DNA of 38,460 bases, taken from contig CATBCG010000039.1 in the NCBI GenBank assembly GCA_949502025.1, positions 1 to 38,460 on the forward strand. Reading direction: 5' to 3'. A model generated the notes under the pieces. That model searched no databases and was not told where the DNA came from. It saw nothing but the letters and a program-made list of their open reading frames with translations. Both the position numbers and the translations under genes were made by a program. Positions 1 to 6,608 of the stretch are shown piece by piece (the first letter of the stretch is position 1; each line of letters begins with the position of its first letter). The stretch comes from MGBC131033 sp910585655 (GTDB lineage Bacteria; Bacillota; Clostridia; Lachnospirales; Lachnospiraceae).

Positions 1-2
1 CA

Positions 3-257
3 TTAGGATGTTGGTTCAGTATCAATCCCCAAATGTGCTATTCCAAAGTGGGAAGAGACATAATCATGCAGATACCATTAAGTAAAATCTTACCAGAAAC
101 AGATGCTCCGTTTACTAAAAAGGATGGAATGTTGTATATGCCATGGGATACGGAAGTGATGGAATTTTTGGCAGTATATTATAGGAAATCCGTAATTGAG
201 ATTGAAAAACAAATGGAAAGTAATTTGCTAGAAATTTGTAATGGAATAGCATTTTGA
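3..257 (+). CDS. TatD-family metal-dependent hydrolase, C-terminal part (5' end outside window)
   Basis: The reading frame is open from the first bases of the window and ends with TGA at 255-257, giving 84 residues of a C-terminus. Two hallmarks of TatD-type metal-dependent DNases/hydrolases are visible: FSINP near the start, and ILPETDAPF, whose Asp belongs to the metal site at the C-terminal end of the TIM barrel. The usual C-terminal helices follow. The internal ATG at 33 is not the gene start, because the family motif FSINP lies upstream of it. The form ETDxPF followed by a short linker resembles QatD, the TatD-like last gene of the Qat anti-phage system, more than housekeeping TatD (ETDSPY/ETDAPY). 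That is only a resemblance from memory; the upstream genes that would decide it are outside the window. Family assignment is firm, the Qat link is weak. Confidence 0.8.
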   Translation, partial: LGCWFSINPQMCYSKVGRDIIMQIPLSKILPETDAPFTKKDGMLYMPWDTEVMEFLAVYYRKSVIEIEKQMESNLLEICNGIAF

Positions 258-514
258 AAAGTCCTACAGGGCAGTCAAGTTAATGGCGTTAGAGTAGAAT
301 AATTCAATATTACTACACTATTTGCCCGGTAATTTATTAAAATTGATACAAATGGGAGATAAGGAAATAAGTATAAAAAAGAAATGTTATGTGATAGGAA
401 CAAATCCGGAGAAGCTCTGCGCATGGGGCTTGCCTTTTGCCTGTGTGTGGAGTATACTGAAAAAGAAATCAGATTTTTCTTATAAAGTAAACAGAGAAAA
501 GGAGCAAAAAGGCG

Positions 515-1765
515 ATGGGATTGGTAGAACGTAGAAAACAGGTGCTGGATCAGATGGAGGAACATTCTATTCTGGTGTTGTATTCCGGAATCGAACAGCA
601 TGTAAGCGCGGATGAGTACGCGCCATTTCAGGCGAATCGGAACTTTTTTTATTTGACGGGGCTGCGCCGGGATAATATGGCGCTGCTGATAGACAAGGCG
701 TTGGAAGAGCCGAAGATAACGCTTTATATTGAGGAGCCGAAACCGGATGCCGAGCGTTGGTACGGCAGAAAAGTGACAAAAGAGGAGGCGCAGGCGGCGG
801 CAGCATTGGAAAAGCCGGGACAGGTACATTACATAGACAGCCTGGAAGATACACTCAACCGGATTATGACCAGAGAGGATGTAGAGACGGTTTATTTTGA
901 TACGTATCGTCACCAGGCGCAGGATTTGGAAAGCTATAACCTGAAAAAAGCCAGAGAATTTGCGGCAGCCTATCCAGGTATCCGTGTAAAAAATGCCTTT
1001 CCTTTGATTGCGGCTCTGCGGATGCAAAAAGAGGAAGAAGAGGTGGCGTGTATCCGGGAAGCCATTAAGATTACGGACAAGGCGTTGCAGCAGGTGATGA
1101 AAACCCTGCGACCAGGAAGCAAGGAATATCAGGCGCAGGCTGAATTTGAGTACAGTATTTTTCATCAGGGAGCGGAAGGACCGGCTTTCCCGACGATTTC
1201 CGGCAGTGGGAAAAATGGAACGATGCTGCATTACGATACGAATCGGGATACTTGTGAAGACGGCAGTTTGCTTTTACTGGACTTAGGCGCCAGGTATCAG
1301 GGCTACAATGCAGACATTACCAGAACCTACCCGGTAAACGGGCGTTTTAGCGAGCGGCAGAGACAGGTATACGAGATTGTCCTGGCGGCAAATCGTAGAA
1401 TCGCTGCAGAGGCAAAGCCAGGTATGACGACAAAGGAACTCAATGAGATCTGTAAGGACGTACTGGCAGAGGGCTGTATTCGCTTAGGATTGATTGAGAA
1501 CAAAGAGGATATCGAGAAATATTACATGCACGGCGTGTCCCATCATCTGGGGATCGACGTACACGATGTAACCGTAGACGCGAACAAAAAGCTTCGTCCG
1601 GGAGCCGTGATCAGCGACGAACCAGGACTTTATATCGATGAATGGGAAATCGGAATTCGGATTGAGGACGACTTATTGATTACGGAAACCGGCTGCGAGG
1701 TACTCTCCGAAGCAATTATCCGTGATCCGGACGAGATCGAAGCATTTATGGCAGGAATGAAATAG
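515..1765 (+). CDS. pepP: Xaa-Pro aminopeptidase (aminopeptidase P, M24B)
   Basis: A 416-residue cytosolic metallopeptidase that removes an N-terminal residue preceding proline. The N-terminal creatinase-like domain (about 1-170) has the FFYLTGL-type strand seen in aminopeptidase P. The C-terminal pita-bread domain (about 178-410) carries the full dinuclear metal set: D256 in LLLDLGARY, D267 in NADITRTYPV, H343 in HGVSHHLGIDVHD, E369 in SDEPGLYI and E384 in IRIEDD. Length is normal for bacterial PepP. The ATG at 515 is preceded by an AGGAG about 10 nt upstream. The gene appears monocistronic and is followed by a terminator hairpin. The preceding 257 bp (258-514) hold no convincing gene; the long antisense frame across this gene is a shadow. 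Confidence 0.93.
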   Translation: MGLVERRKQVLDQMEEHSILVLYSGIEQHVSADEYAPFQANRNFFYLTGLRRDNMALLIDKALEEPKITLYIEEPKPDAERWYGRKVTKEEAQAAAALEKPGQVHYIDSLEDTLNRIMTREDVETVYFDTYRHQAQDLESYNLKKAREFAAAYPGIRVKNAFPLIAALRMQKEEEEVACIREAIKITDKALQQVMKTLRPGSKEYQAQAEFEYSIFHQGAEGPAFPTISGSGKNGTMLHYDTNRDTCEDGSLLLLDLGARYQGYNADITRTYPVNGRFSERQRQVYEIVLAANRRIAAEAKPGMTTKELNEICKDVLAEGCIRLGLIENKEDIEKYYMHGVSHHLGIDVHDVTVDANKKLRPGAVISDEPGLYIDEWEIGIRIEDDLLITETGCEVLSEAIIRDPDEIEAFMAGMK

Positions 1766-1814
1766 AATTCCACAAAGTAGAATTTGCGCGAGTGTGCATC
1801 CCGCCGCAGGCGGA

Positions 1815-1866
1815 GGGGCTGTGAAAAGAAAGAGTGAAGAACTCCGGTTTTCACAGCTCCTTTTTT
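1815..1866 (+). terminator. Rho-independent terminator after pepP
   Basis: A 13-bp stem (1815-1827 with 1848-1860, one G-U pair, core GCTGTGAAAA) with a 20-nt loop is followed directly by six T residues (1861-1866). It lies 50 bp after the pepP stop. Confidence 0.8.
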
Positions 1867-2043
1867 ATAGGATAGGAAAGTTCTCCGGGCAGGATCGCAC
1901 TGCGGCGGAGCAGTAATATGTCGCTAAAGCGACCCGCCGCAGGCGGAGAATCCTGCTTTGCAGGATTCTTATTCATAGGATAGGAAAGTTCTCCAAACGT
2001 CCCTATCCTACAAAAAACCCTCCGGGCAGGATTCTTATTTATT
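1867..2043. repeat. Composite intergenic hairpin repeats
   Basis: A patchwork of short palindromic modules recurring elsewhere in the window. It has a TAGGATAGGAAAGTTCTCC module twice (about 1868 and 1978), GCGGAGAATCCTGC/GCAGGATTC (about 1947-1969, a hairpin also present at 18014-18040), and CCGGGCAGGATTCTTATT. The downstream TAGGATAGG...CCTATCCTA at about 1978-2010 is itself a stem-loop. No gene is seen here. The modules are shared with the elements at 2737-2880, 4908-5050 and 33612-33690. Confidence 0.7.
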
Positions 2044-2058
2044 ATAGAAAAGCCTGAA

Positions 2059-2202
2059 TTAGTCATAAAGAGAGGCATGGTATTTTAGCTTGCGGAATAT
2101 CTTTTGGGCAATGGTCCAAAAGAGAGATACTACCAGATAGAACGTACTGGAAAAGCCGATAATGCTGCAAAGTGCCGTAATAATAAGCGCAATAATTTTC
2201 AT
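2059..2202 (-). CDS. Small single-pass membrane protein, 47 aa
   Basis: A short gene of 47 codons starting at the ATG whose first base is 2202 and ending with TAA at 2059-2061. An AGGAG lies about 9 nt upstream of the ATG, a good Clostridia ribosome binding site. The product starts MKIIALIITALCSIIGF, a hydrophobic membrane segment (about residues 2-30), and ends in a basic-then-acidic tail (KLKYHASLYD). It overlaps, in another frame, the C-terminal part of the longer frame 2063-2674, so the two cannot both be full-length genes in the ordinary sense. I do not recognise a function. The ribosome binding site and the membrane-protein composition make it more credible than the tail of the overlapping frame. 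Confidence 0.6.
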   Translation of the reverse strand: MKIIALIITALCSIIGFSSTFYLVVSLFWTIAQKIFRKLKYHASLYD

Positions 2203-2674
2203 GATAAAAACTCCTTTTTCTTCTTTTTATAGTAAAATGATTCCAATAAAAAAGAAGAGGAGATTTTTTACCATCCTGATTATGTATGTAAGAAATAATG
2301 ATTGCTGTGACGAAATCGTCATATTGCAGCTCCCTGCTGATTGTCAGAAAAATCAGGTGGAAAGAAGGTACAAGCAGACACAGCAGGAAAAAAAGCTGCC
2401 CGGAGAAGGAATTATTTTTTTCTGTTTTGGTTCTGGTTTGCAAAATAGCCGTAGCAGAAGTACGACTTCCGAGCATTTCATCGGTACAAAGCGATGAGAA
2501 CGGAACCTCGGGTTTTTGCTGTCGGAAAACGGAAGCTTTTGAAGTAAGGTTCCGATCAGAAGAATACGAAAAAAAGGAATCTGTCTGCTCAAAACGTAGA
2601 CACATTCCGGAGAAAAACAGGAGAATCGCCAGTAAAAGACAAACATAACACCTGTTATTCTGATTCTTTCGCAT
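2063..2674 (-). CDS. Hypothetical secreted/membrane protein; tail probably read-through
   Basis: The frame encodes 203 residues, beginning MRKNQNNRCYVCLLLAILL, with an N-terminal signal or membrane segment (about 7-26) and a second hydrophobic stretch (about 92-112). Around residue 136 it reads YIHNQDGKK. I recall proteins from related bacteria that end with a very similar sequence, which suggests the natural stop has been lost here. The remaining residues (about 137-203) are rich in Y, H and R and overlap the 47-aa gene at 2059-2202 in another frame, as expected for non-coding read-through. Function unknown. It might be a small secreted protein made together with the membrane peptide downstream. 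The start ATG at 2674 is followed by hydrophobic coding consistent with a real N-terminus. Confidence 0.45.
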   Translation of the reverse strand: MRKNQNNRCYVCLLLAILLFFSGMCLRFEQTDSFFSYSSDRNLTSKASVFRQQKPEVPFSSLCTDEMLGSRTSATAILQTRTKTEKNNSFSGQLFFLLCLLVPSFHLIFLTISRELQYDDFVTAIIISYIHNQDGKKSPLLFYWNHFTIKRRKRSFYHENYCAYYYGTLQHYRLFQYVLSGSISLLDHCPKDIPQAKIPCLSL

Positions 2675-2736
2675 ACTATCACCTCACACACGTTTCTACT
2701 CTATCAGAAAAAGAAACCGTTTGCAAGAAAAAATTT

Positions 2737-2880
2737 ATGAAAAAGAATTCCACAAAGTGAAATTCCCGCGCCGGAGCGCGTCTGCGTCAGTAGACATTTT
2801 CCTTAGGCGCGAAGTGCGCATCCCCCGGAGGGCTTTTGTATGCTAGGGAAGTTTGGAGAACTTTCCTAGCATATAAAAAA
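2737..2880 (+). repeat. Intergenic repeat element, copy 1 (inverted partner at 4908-5050)
   Basis: A 144-bp hairpin-rich block running from ATGAAAAAGAATTCCACA to CTTTCCTAGCATATAAAAAA. Its reverse complement occurs at 4908-5050 with about six mismatches by direct comparison. Internal palindromes include a GCTAGGGAAGTT/AACTTTCCTAGC stem at about 2841-2871. The pair brackets the XRE and DUF6033-type genes. Together with the preceding 60 bp it fills the gap before the XRE gene; no gene is present. Confidence 0.85.
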
Positions 2881-2959
2881 TCCTAGAAAGCAAGGCTTGC
2901 AGAATAGACAGCAGTTCGTTATACTGCTTGTGTAAGAACAGATACAGGAGGGCGCGGCA

Positions 2960-4090
2960 ATGAACAGCTTGCATTTTGCAGAGAATTTAATCCGACTGCG
3001 GAAAAAACGACGGGTGACACAAGAGGAATTGGCGGGGTTTATCGGTGTGACCAAGGCTTCGGTTTCTAAATGGGAGACACGGCAGAGCCTTCCGGACATC
3101 CTGTTGCTGCCGCAGCTTGCTTCGTTTTTTGACGTCAGCGTAGACGAGCTGTTAGGCTATGAGCCGCAGCTCCAATCAGAACAGATTCAGCGCTATTATG
3201 CCAAGCTGGCGAAAGATTTTTCCAAAAAACCGTACGATATAGTCATGGAGCAGTGTCGGGAGCTGGTAAAAAAATATTATTCTTGTTTTCCGTTTTTGTT
3301 TTATATCGGTGTTCTTTGGCTGAATCATTTTATGCTGGCAGGAGGCGAAGAGGAGCAGCAGAGGGCATTGGAGGAGATTGTCGGATTGTTAGAGCATATT
3401 TTAAAGGAATGTCAGGACGTCAGGCTTTGCGAGGATACAGCGGTACTTGAGGCACAGGTTTTTTTGCTGCAGGGAAAAGCAAAGGAGGTAGTCGAACGGT
3501 TGGAGGAGCGGACGAATCCTTATCGAATGACCGGACAGAGCGACGCGCTGCTTATTCAGGCATACCAAATGGCAGGAGAAGAGGAAAAGGCAGTTGGATA
3601 TACGCAAATCAGTATGTTTTTGCATATGCTTTCCCTGGTAAATGCAGCAGTCCAATATTTGGGGCTGCAAAAAGGCAATCTGGCGGTTTGTGAGGAAACG
3701 ATTTACCGGATCGATCATTTGATAGAACTGTATCAGCTAGAACATCTTCAGTCCAACGTCGTAGCCTTATTTGAACTACAGGCTGCTGTAGTCTATGGCT
3801 TTCATAGAAAAGAGGAACAGGCATTGGCAAAGCTGCAAGCATATGTTTCTGCGGTAGAATGGCTGCTAAAGGACGATCACCTTATTCAGCACGGAGACGC
3901 TTATTTTGATCAGGTTGCCGGGTGGTACGAGGGACACGATTTTGGGATGCAGGCGCCAAGAGAAAAGAGCGTGATTTTAGAAAGTGCCTTGCAGGGATTT
4001 CATCAGCCTGATTTAAAAGAGCTTTGGGAAAGAGAGGAAGTTCAGAAGTTAAAACAGCGTTTGAAAGAATTAGGAGAGAAAAAAAGGTAA
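2960..4090 (+). CDS. XRE-family transcriptional regulator with TPR-like C-terminal domain
   Basis: A 376-residue protein with an N-terminal Cro/CI-type helix-turn-helix (about residues 6-62; core TQEELAGFIGVTKASVSKWE, then the FDVSVDELLGYEP end typical of Firmicutes XRE regulators). The remaining ~300 residues are alpha-helical and resemble degenerate tetratricopeptide repeats, the architecture of regulators that sense a peptide or partner protein through the helical domain. The ATG at 2960 has AGGAGG about 10 nt upstream. A DUF6033-type gene follows 74 bp later in the same direction and is probably co-transcribed. The target is unknown; autoregulation or control of the neighbour is an inference. 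The unit is bracketed by inverted repeats. Confidence 0.85.
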   Translation: MNSLHFAENLIRLRKKRRVTQEELAGFIGVTKASVSKWETRQSLPDILLLPQLASFFDVSVDELLGYEPQLQSEQIQRYYAKLAKDFSKKPYDIVMEQCRELVKKYYSCFPFLFYIGVLWLNHFMLAGGEEEQQRALEEIVGLLEHILKECQDVRLCEDTAVLEAQVFLLQGKAKEVVERLEERTNPYRMTGQSDALLIQAYQMAGEEEKAVGYTQISMFLHMLSLVNAAVQYLGLQKGNLAVCEETIYRIDHLIELYQLEHLQSNVVALFELQAAVVYGFHRKEEQALAKLQAYVSAVEWLLKDDHLIQHGDAYFDQVAGWYEGHDFGMQAPREKSVILESALQGFHQPDLKELWEREEVQKLKQRLKELGEKKR

Positions 4091-4164
4091 ATATTTGCCA
4101 ATTACCTGCCGATATAAGTTCTGTAAAAGGAGTTTCTAATAAGCAAAGGAAGGCGGAGAGCAGA

Positions 4165-4851
4165 ATGATGAATACAATTGGAGGGTATGGCAATTATCAG
4201 AATACGTCCTATATCAACAATCGGCAGAGAACAAACCGGACGAGCCAGAATACCCGCACGAACGAAACGGACGGAACCAAAAAGAAAAAGATCACACAGC
4301 TTTCCGATAAGGCTAAGGCCTTGCTGGAAAATTTAAAAAAACAGCATAGCAATATGAGCTTTATCGTAGCAGATTACAGCAGCGAAGAGGAAGCCCAGCG
4401 CTATTTGTCAATGGGAACCTCGGAATTCAGCGTGCTGATTGATCCGGAGACGTTAGAGGAGATGGCTGCAGATAAGGACGTGCAGGCAAAGTATGAAAAT
4501 CTGTTGGATGAGTCCTCTACAGAGCTTCAGGATATGTTAAAGAAGTTAGGATCGGACAAAGAGCAGGTGACAAAGGTAGGCGTTTCTATCGACAAAGAAG
4601 GAACCGTTACCTATTTTGCAGAGCTGGAGAAGCTAAGCGCCGGGCAGAAGGAGCGGATCGAGCAGTCCAAGGCGAATAAAGCAGAAGCGGCTAAAGAGGC
4701 TAAAAAGTCGGAGCGCTATCAGGTGAAAGCCAGCAGTATTCAGGGGCTGTTGGAACAGATTAAAAATGCGGCTGCCAGAGATCGCTGGGAGAGCCGTTAC
4801 CATCAGAACCAGAAGAAGGAAGCTGGAAGTCAGGTAGATTATACTGCGTAG
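4165..4851 (+). CDS. DUF6033-like protein
   Basis: The open frame reaches back to 4024 inside the previous gene, but the likely start is the ATG at 4165 (MMNTIGGYGNYQ), preceded by GGAAGGCGGAG. This gives 228 residues. The N-terminus is Asn/Thr/Gln-rich and low complexity (about 1-40). The core (about 45-150) has LSDKAKALLENLKKQ, FIVADYSSEEEAQRYL and VLIDPETLEEMAADK, which I associate with the DUF6033 family. A basic/Ala-rich helical stretch follows. There is no signal peptide. The function is unknown; related proteins are common in Lachnospiraceae, and their soluble helical layout with an unstructured N-terminus is all that can be said. It ends shortly before a strong terminator, consistent with being the last gene of an XRE-led operon. 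Confidence 0.75.
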   Translation: MMNTIGGYGNYQNTSYINNRQRTNRTSQNTRTNETDGTKKKKITQLSDKAKALLENLKKQHSNMSFIVADYSSEEEAQRYLSMGTSEFSVLIDPETLEEMAADKDVQAKYENLLDESSTELQDMLKKLGSDKEQVTKVGVSIDKEGTVTYFAELEKLSAGQKERIEQSKANKAEAAKEAKKSERYQVKASSIQGLLEQIKNAAARDRWESRYHQNQKKEAGSQVDYTA

Positions 4852-4884
4852 TACCACATAGACGAAAGCAATATCAAATGAAAA

Positions 4885-4912
4885 AGAATTCCATTTTGTG
4901 GAATTCTTTTTT
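4885..4912 (+). terminator. Rho-independent terminator after the DUF6033-like gene
   Basis: A 9-bp perfect stem AGAATTCCA (4885-4893) / TGGAATTCT (4899-4907) with a 5-nt loop is flanked by A-rich and T-rich tracts (T run to 4912), so it could act in both directions. Confidence 0.8.
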
Positions 4913-5050
4913 ATATGGTAGGAAAGTTCTCCAAACTTCCCTATCATATAAAAGCCCTCCGGGGGATGCGCACTTCGCGCCTAAGGAAAATGTCTGCTGA
5001 CGCAGACGCGCTTCGGCGCGGGAATTCCACTTTGTGGAATTCTTTTTCAT
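4908..5050 (-). repeat. Intergenic repeat element, copy 2 (inverted relative to 2737-2880)
   Basis: The reverse complement of the element at 2737-2880, about 96% identical by eye. The following bases 5051-5090 (GCGCGAGTGTGCATCC...CCGGAG) repeat a module also found at 1789-1813. It fills the gap between the DUF6033-like gene and the convergent lacI-type gene; no gene is present. Confidence 0.85.
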
Positions 5051-5090
5051 TTGCGCGAGTGTGCATCCTGCCCGGAGAGCTTTTACCAAC

Positions 5091-6164
5091 TTAACATACC
5101 GGCAGGGAAGGAGGTTTTTTGGTAGAATCCCGCTCGATATATTGGTATGGTACATAGTGGTCGATTTCCTGGCGCGGTTCTGGTTTTAGCTGCTGGAGTA
5201 AAAGCTCCATCGAACGCTGTCCCATCTCATAGGCATTGACATAGATCGTAGAGAGGGTTGGCGTAAATTCCAGACCGGAGTAAGAGGTATGGCTGACGGA
5301 CAGGATACAAATATCCTCCGGGATATGCAGCCCTTTTTCTAAAAAGTGGTTATAGGCGGTAATGGTAGGCGTCATAGAGTCAAAGAAAAAAGCGTCCGGA
5401 GGGTTTTTCTGCGCCAACAGACCGTCTAATAGGATAGAAAGCTGCATCGGATCATCGTCAATCTGGTTTGGAAGAAGGTACAGGGAACAGGAAATACCAT
5501 GCTCTGCGGCAAATTGTTCGAGTGCTGCTTTGATCGTACGGTAGCGGGTAGACTGCGAGTATAAATTAAACCGGGATAGGGTGACAATGTTGCGGCAGCC
5601 TTTTTCATAGAGAAGCCGCTGCGCTTCTGCAAAATACAAAGAAAAGCCGCCATAAATGTTATGGTTATAAATATCCTCTGAAACAGGCTCTCCACAGTAG
5701 ACAAAGGGTTTGCCGGAGGAGAGCAGGTACTGAAATGTAGCCTCTGATTCGGTGGTTCTGGAAGGAAATACGAAGCCGTCTACCGGAAGCGTAAACCAGT
5801 CGTTGGCAGTCTGCAAAGGCTCGTGGGGCAAAGGGGCGCTGTAGAGCAGAACATGATAATGGTTCCGTGCCGCCATAGCAGAAAGCCCGGAAATAAACTG
5901 GCTTTGAAACATATCCTGATGAGAGGTCAGTTCCGGTGAAAGAACTAAGGCAACCGTATTCATAATAGAGGAGCCAAGGCGTCGGGCATGGAGGTTTGGT
6001 ACATAACCTAACGTACGGATAGCCTCCTGAACACGTTCGACCGTTTTTGGGGAATATCGCCCCTTTTGGTTGATAATATTGGAAATTGTAGCAGTAGAAA
6101 GCCCGGTTTGTTTGGCAACATCATATATCGTAGCTTGTTTTTTGGAAGCTTCTTTTGATTTCAT
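5091..6164 (-). CDS. LacI-family transcriptional regulator (glycan locus, module 1)
   Basis: A 357-residue regulator. The N-terminal LacI helix-turn-helix (about 12-35: ATIYDVAKQTGLSTATISNI) and hinge helix (about 52-62: PNLHARRL) are followed by a periplasmic-binding-protein-like effector domain (about 65-345) ending with YQYIERDS. It is transcribed divergently from the ABC transporter/sulfatase operon starting at 6609, across a 444-bp regulatory region containing two TAAYCGGTTA palindromes, so it most likely represses that operon until an imported sugar binds. It is a paralogue of the frameshifted regulator at 12177-13252, with the same C-terminal IERxS ending and nearly the same length. 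Confidence 0.9.
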   Translation of the reverse strand: MKSKEASKKQATIYDVAKQTGLSTATISNIINQKGRYSPKTVERVQEAIRTLGYVPNLHARRLGSSIMNTVALVLSPELTSHQDMFQSQFISGLSAMAARNHYHVLLYSAPLPHEPLQTANDWFTLPVDGFVFPSRTTESEATFQYLLSSGKPFVYCGEPVSEDIYNHNIYGGFSLYFAEAQRLLYEKGCRNIVTLSRFNLYSQSTRYRTIKAALEQFAAEHGISCSLYLLPNQIDDDPMQLSILLDGLLAQKNPPDAFFFDSMTPTITAYNHFLEKGLHIPEDICILSVSHTSYSGLEFTPTLSTIYVNAYEMGQRSMELLLQQLKPEPRQEIDHYVPYQYIERDSTKKPPSLPVC

Positions 6165-6280
6165 AATGACACAGCTCTTTTCTGATTTTTCGATCTATTC
6201 TAAAAAATTAAATCAAATTTTTACTATAAAGTCAATAGGGAAAGTAGGCAGAAAACAAAAGATAGTGCTGCCTAATTATG

Positions 6281-6290
6281 TAATCGGTTA
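6281..6290. promoter_or_regulatory. Operator-like palindrome near lacI (TAATCGGTTA)
   Basis: It matches the TAACCGGTTA at 6467-6476 at 9 of 10 positions. The central CG and the location between divergent regulator and target genes fit a LacI-family operator. The assignment to the adjacent regulator is inferred. Confidence 0.45.
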
Positions 6291-6297
6291 ATCTAAG

Positions 6298-6322
6298 AAG
6301 TAAACAAAAATGAAGTTTACTT
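6298..6322. promoter_or_regulatory. Inverted repeat AAGTAAAC-N9-GTTTACTT
   Basis: A perfect 8-bp inverted repeat (6298-6305 / 6315-6322) inside the divergent regulatory region 6165-6608. Similar AAGTAAA/TAAACTT half sites occur upstream of the second sulfatase (about 13285-13306 and 13452-13460), so this may be a second regulator site shared by both modules. The rest of 6165-6608 is AT-rich and shows no gene. Confidence 0.4.
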
Positions 6323-6427
6323 GGAAAAATGAGTCATAGTCTCAATTATATTAGCAAAAATAAATAAAAAAATATACGAAAATATTAGTATTATATACAG
6401 ATATTACAGTAAAAATAGTGTGTTATA

Positions 6428-6456
6428 TTGACAAAAGTTATAGAAAATGTTAAAGT
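6428..6456 (+). promoter_or_regulatory. Sigma-A-type promoter for the transporter/sulfatase operon
   Basis: A perfect -35 TTGACA (6428-6433), a 17-nt spacer and -10 TAAAGT (6451-6456). The operator-like palindrome at 6467-6476 would sit just downstream of the expected start point. Confidence 0.6.
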
Positions 6457-6466
6457 AGCAATAACG

Positions 6467-6476
6467 TAACCGGTTA
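6467..6476. promoter_or_regulatory. LacI-type operator candidate TAACCGGTTA
   Basis: A perfect 10-bp palindrome with a central CG immediately downstream of the promoter at 6428-6456, a position where repressor binding would block transcription. A near-copy is at 6281-6290. Confidence 0.55.
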
Positions 6477-6608
6477 TATAAACCAGAAAAATCACTTGCT
6501 TCTGGTTATTAGCAGCAAAAAACAAAAAGAGGAGCGCAGGCAAATAGGAGCAAAAAAGTATCTGCTTCTGTGAAAAAATAGCCTGCACAGAGGAAAGGAG
6601 CGTACCAA

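Noticed and set aside
322..534. 70-codon plus-strand frame before pepP
   Set aside because: No ribosome binding site, no motif, and it overlaps the pepP start.
275..1231. 318-codon open frame on the minus strand
   Set aside because: It lies antisense to the well-supported pepP gene, is rich in Arg, Leu, Phe and His without recognisable motifs, and has no ribosome binding site.
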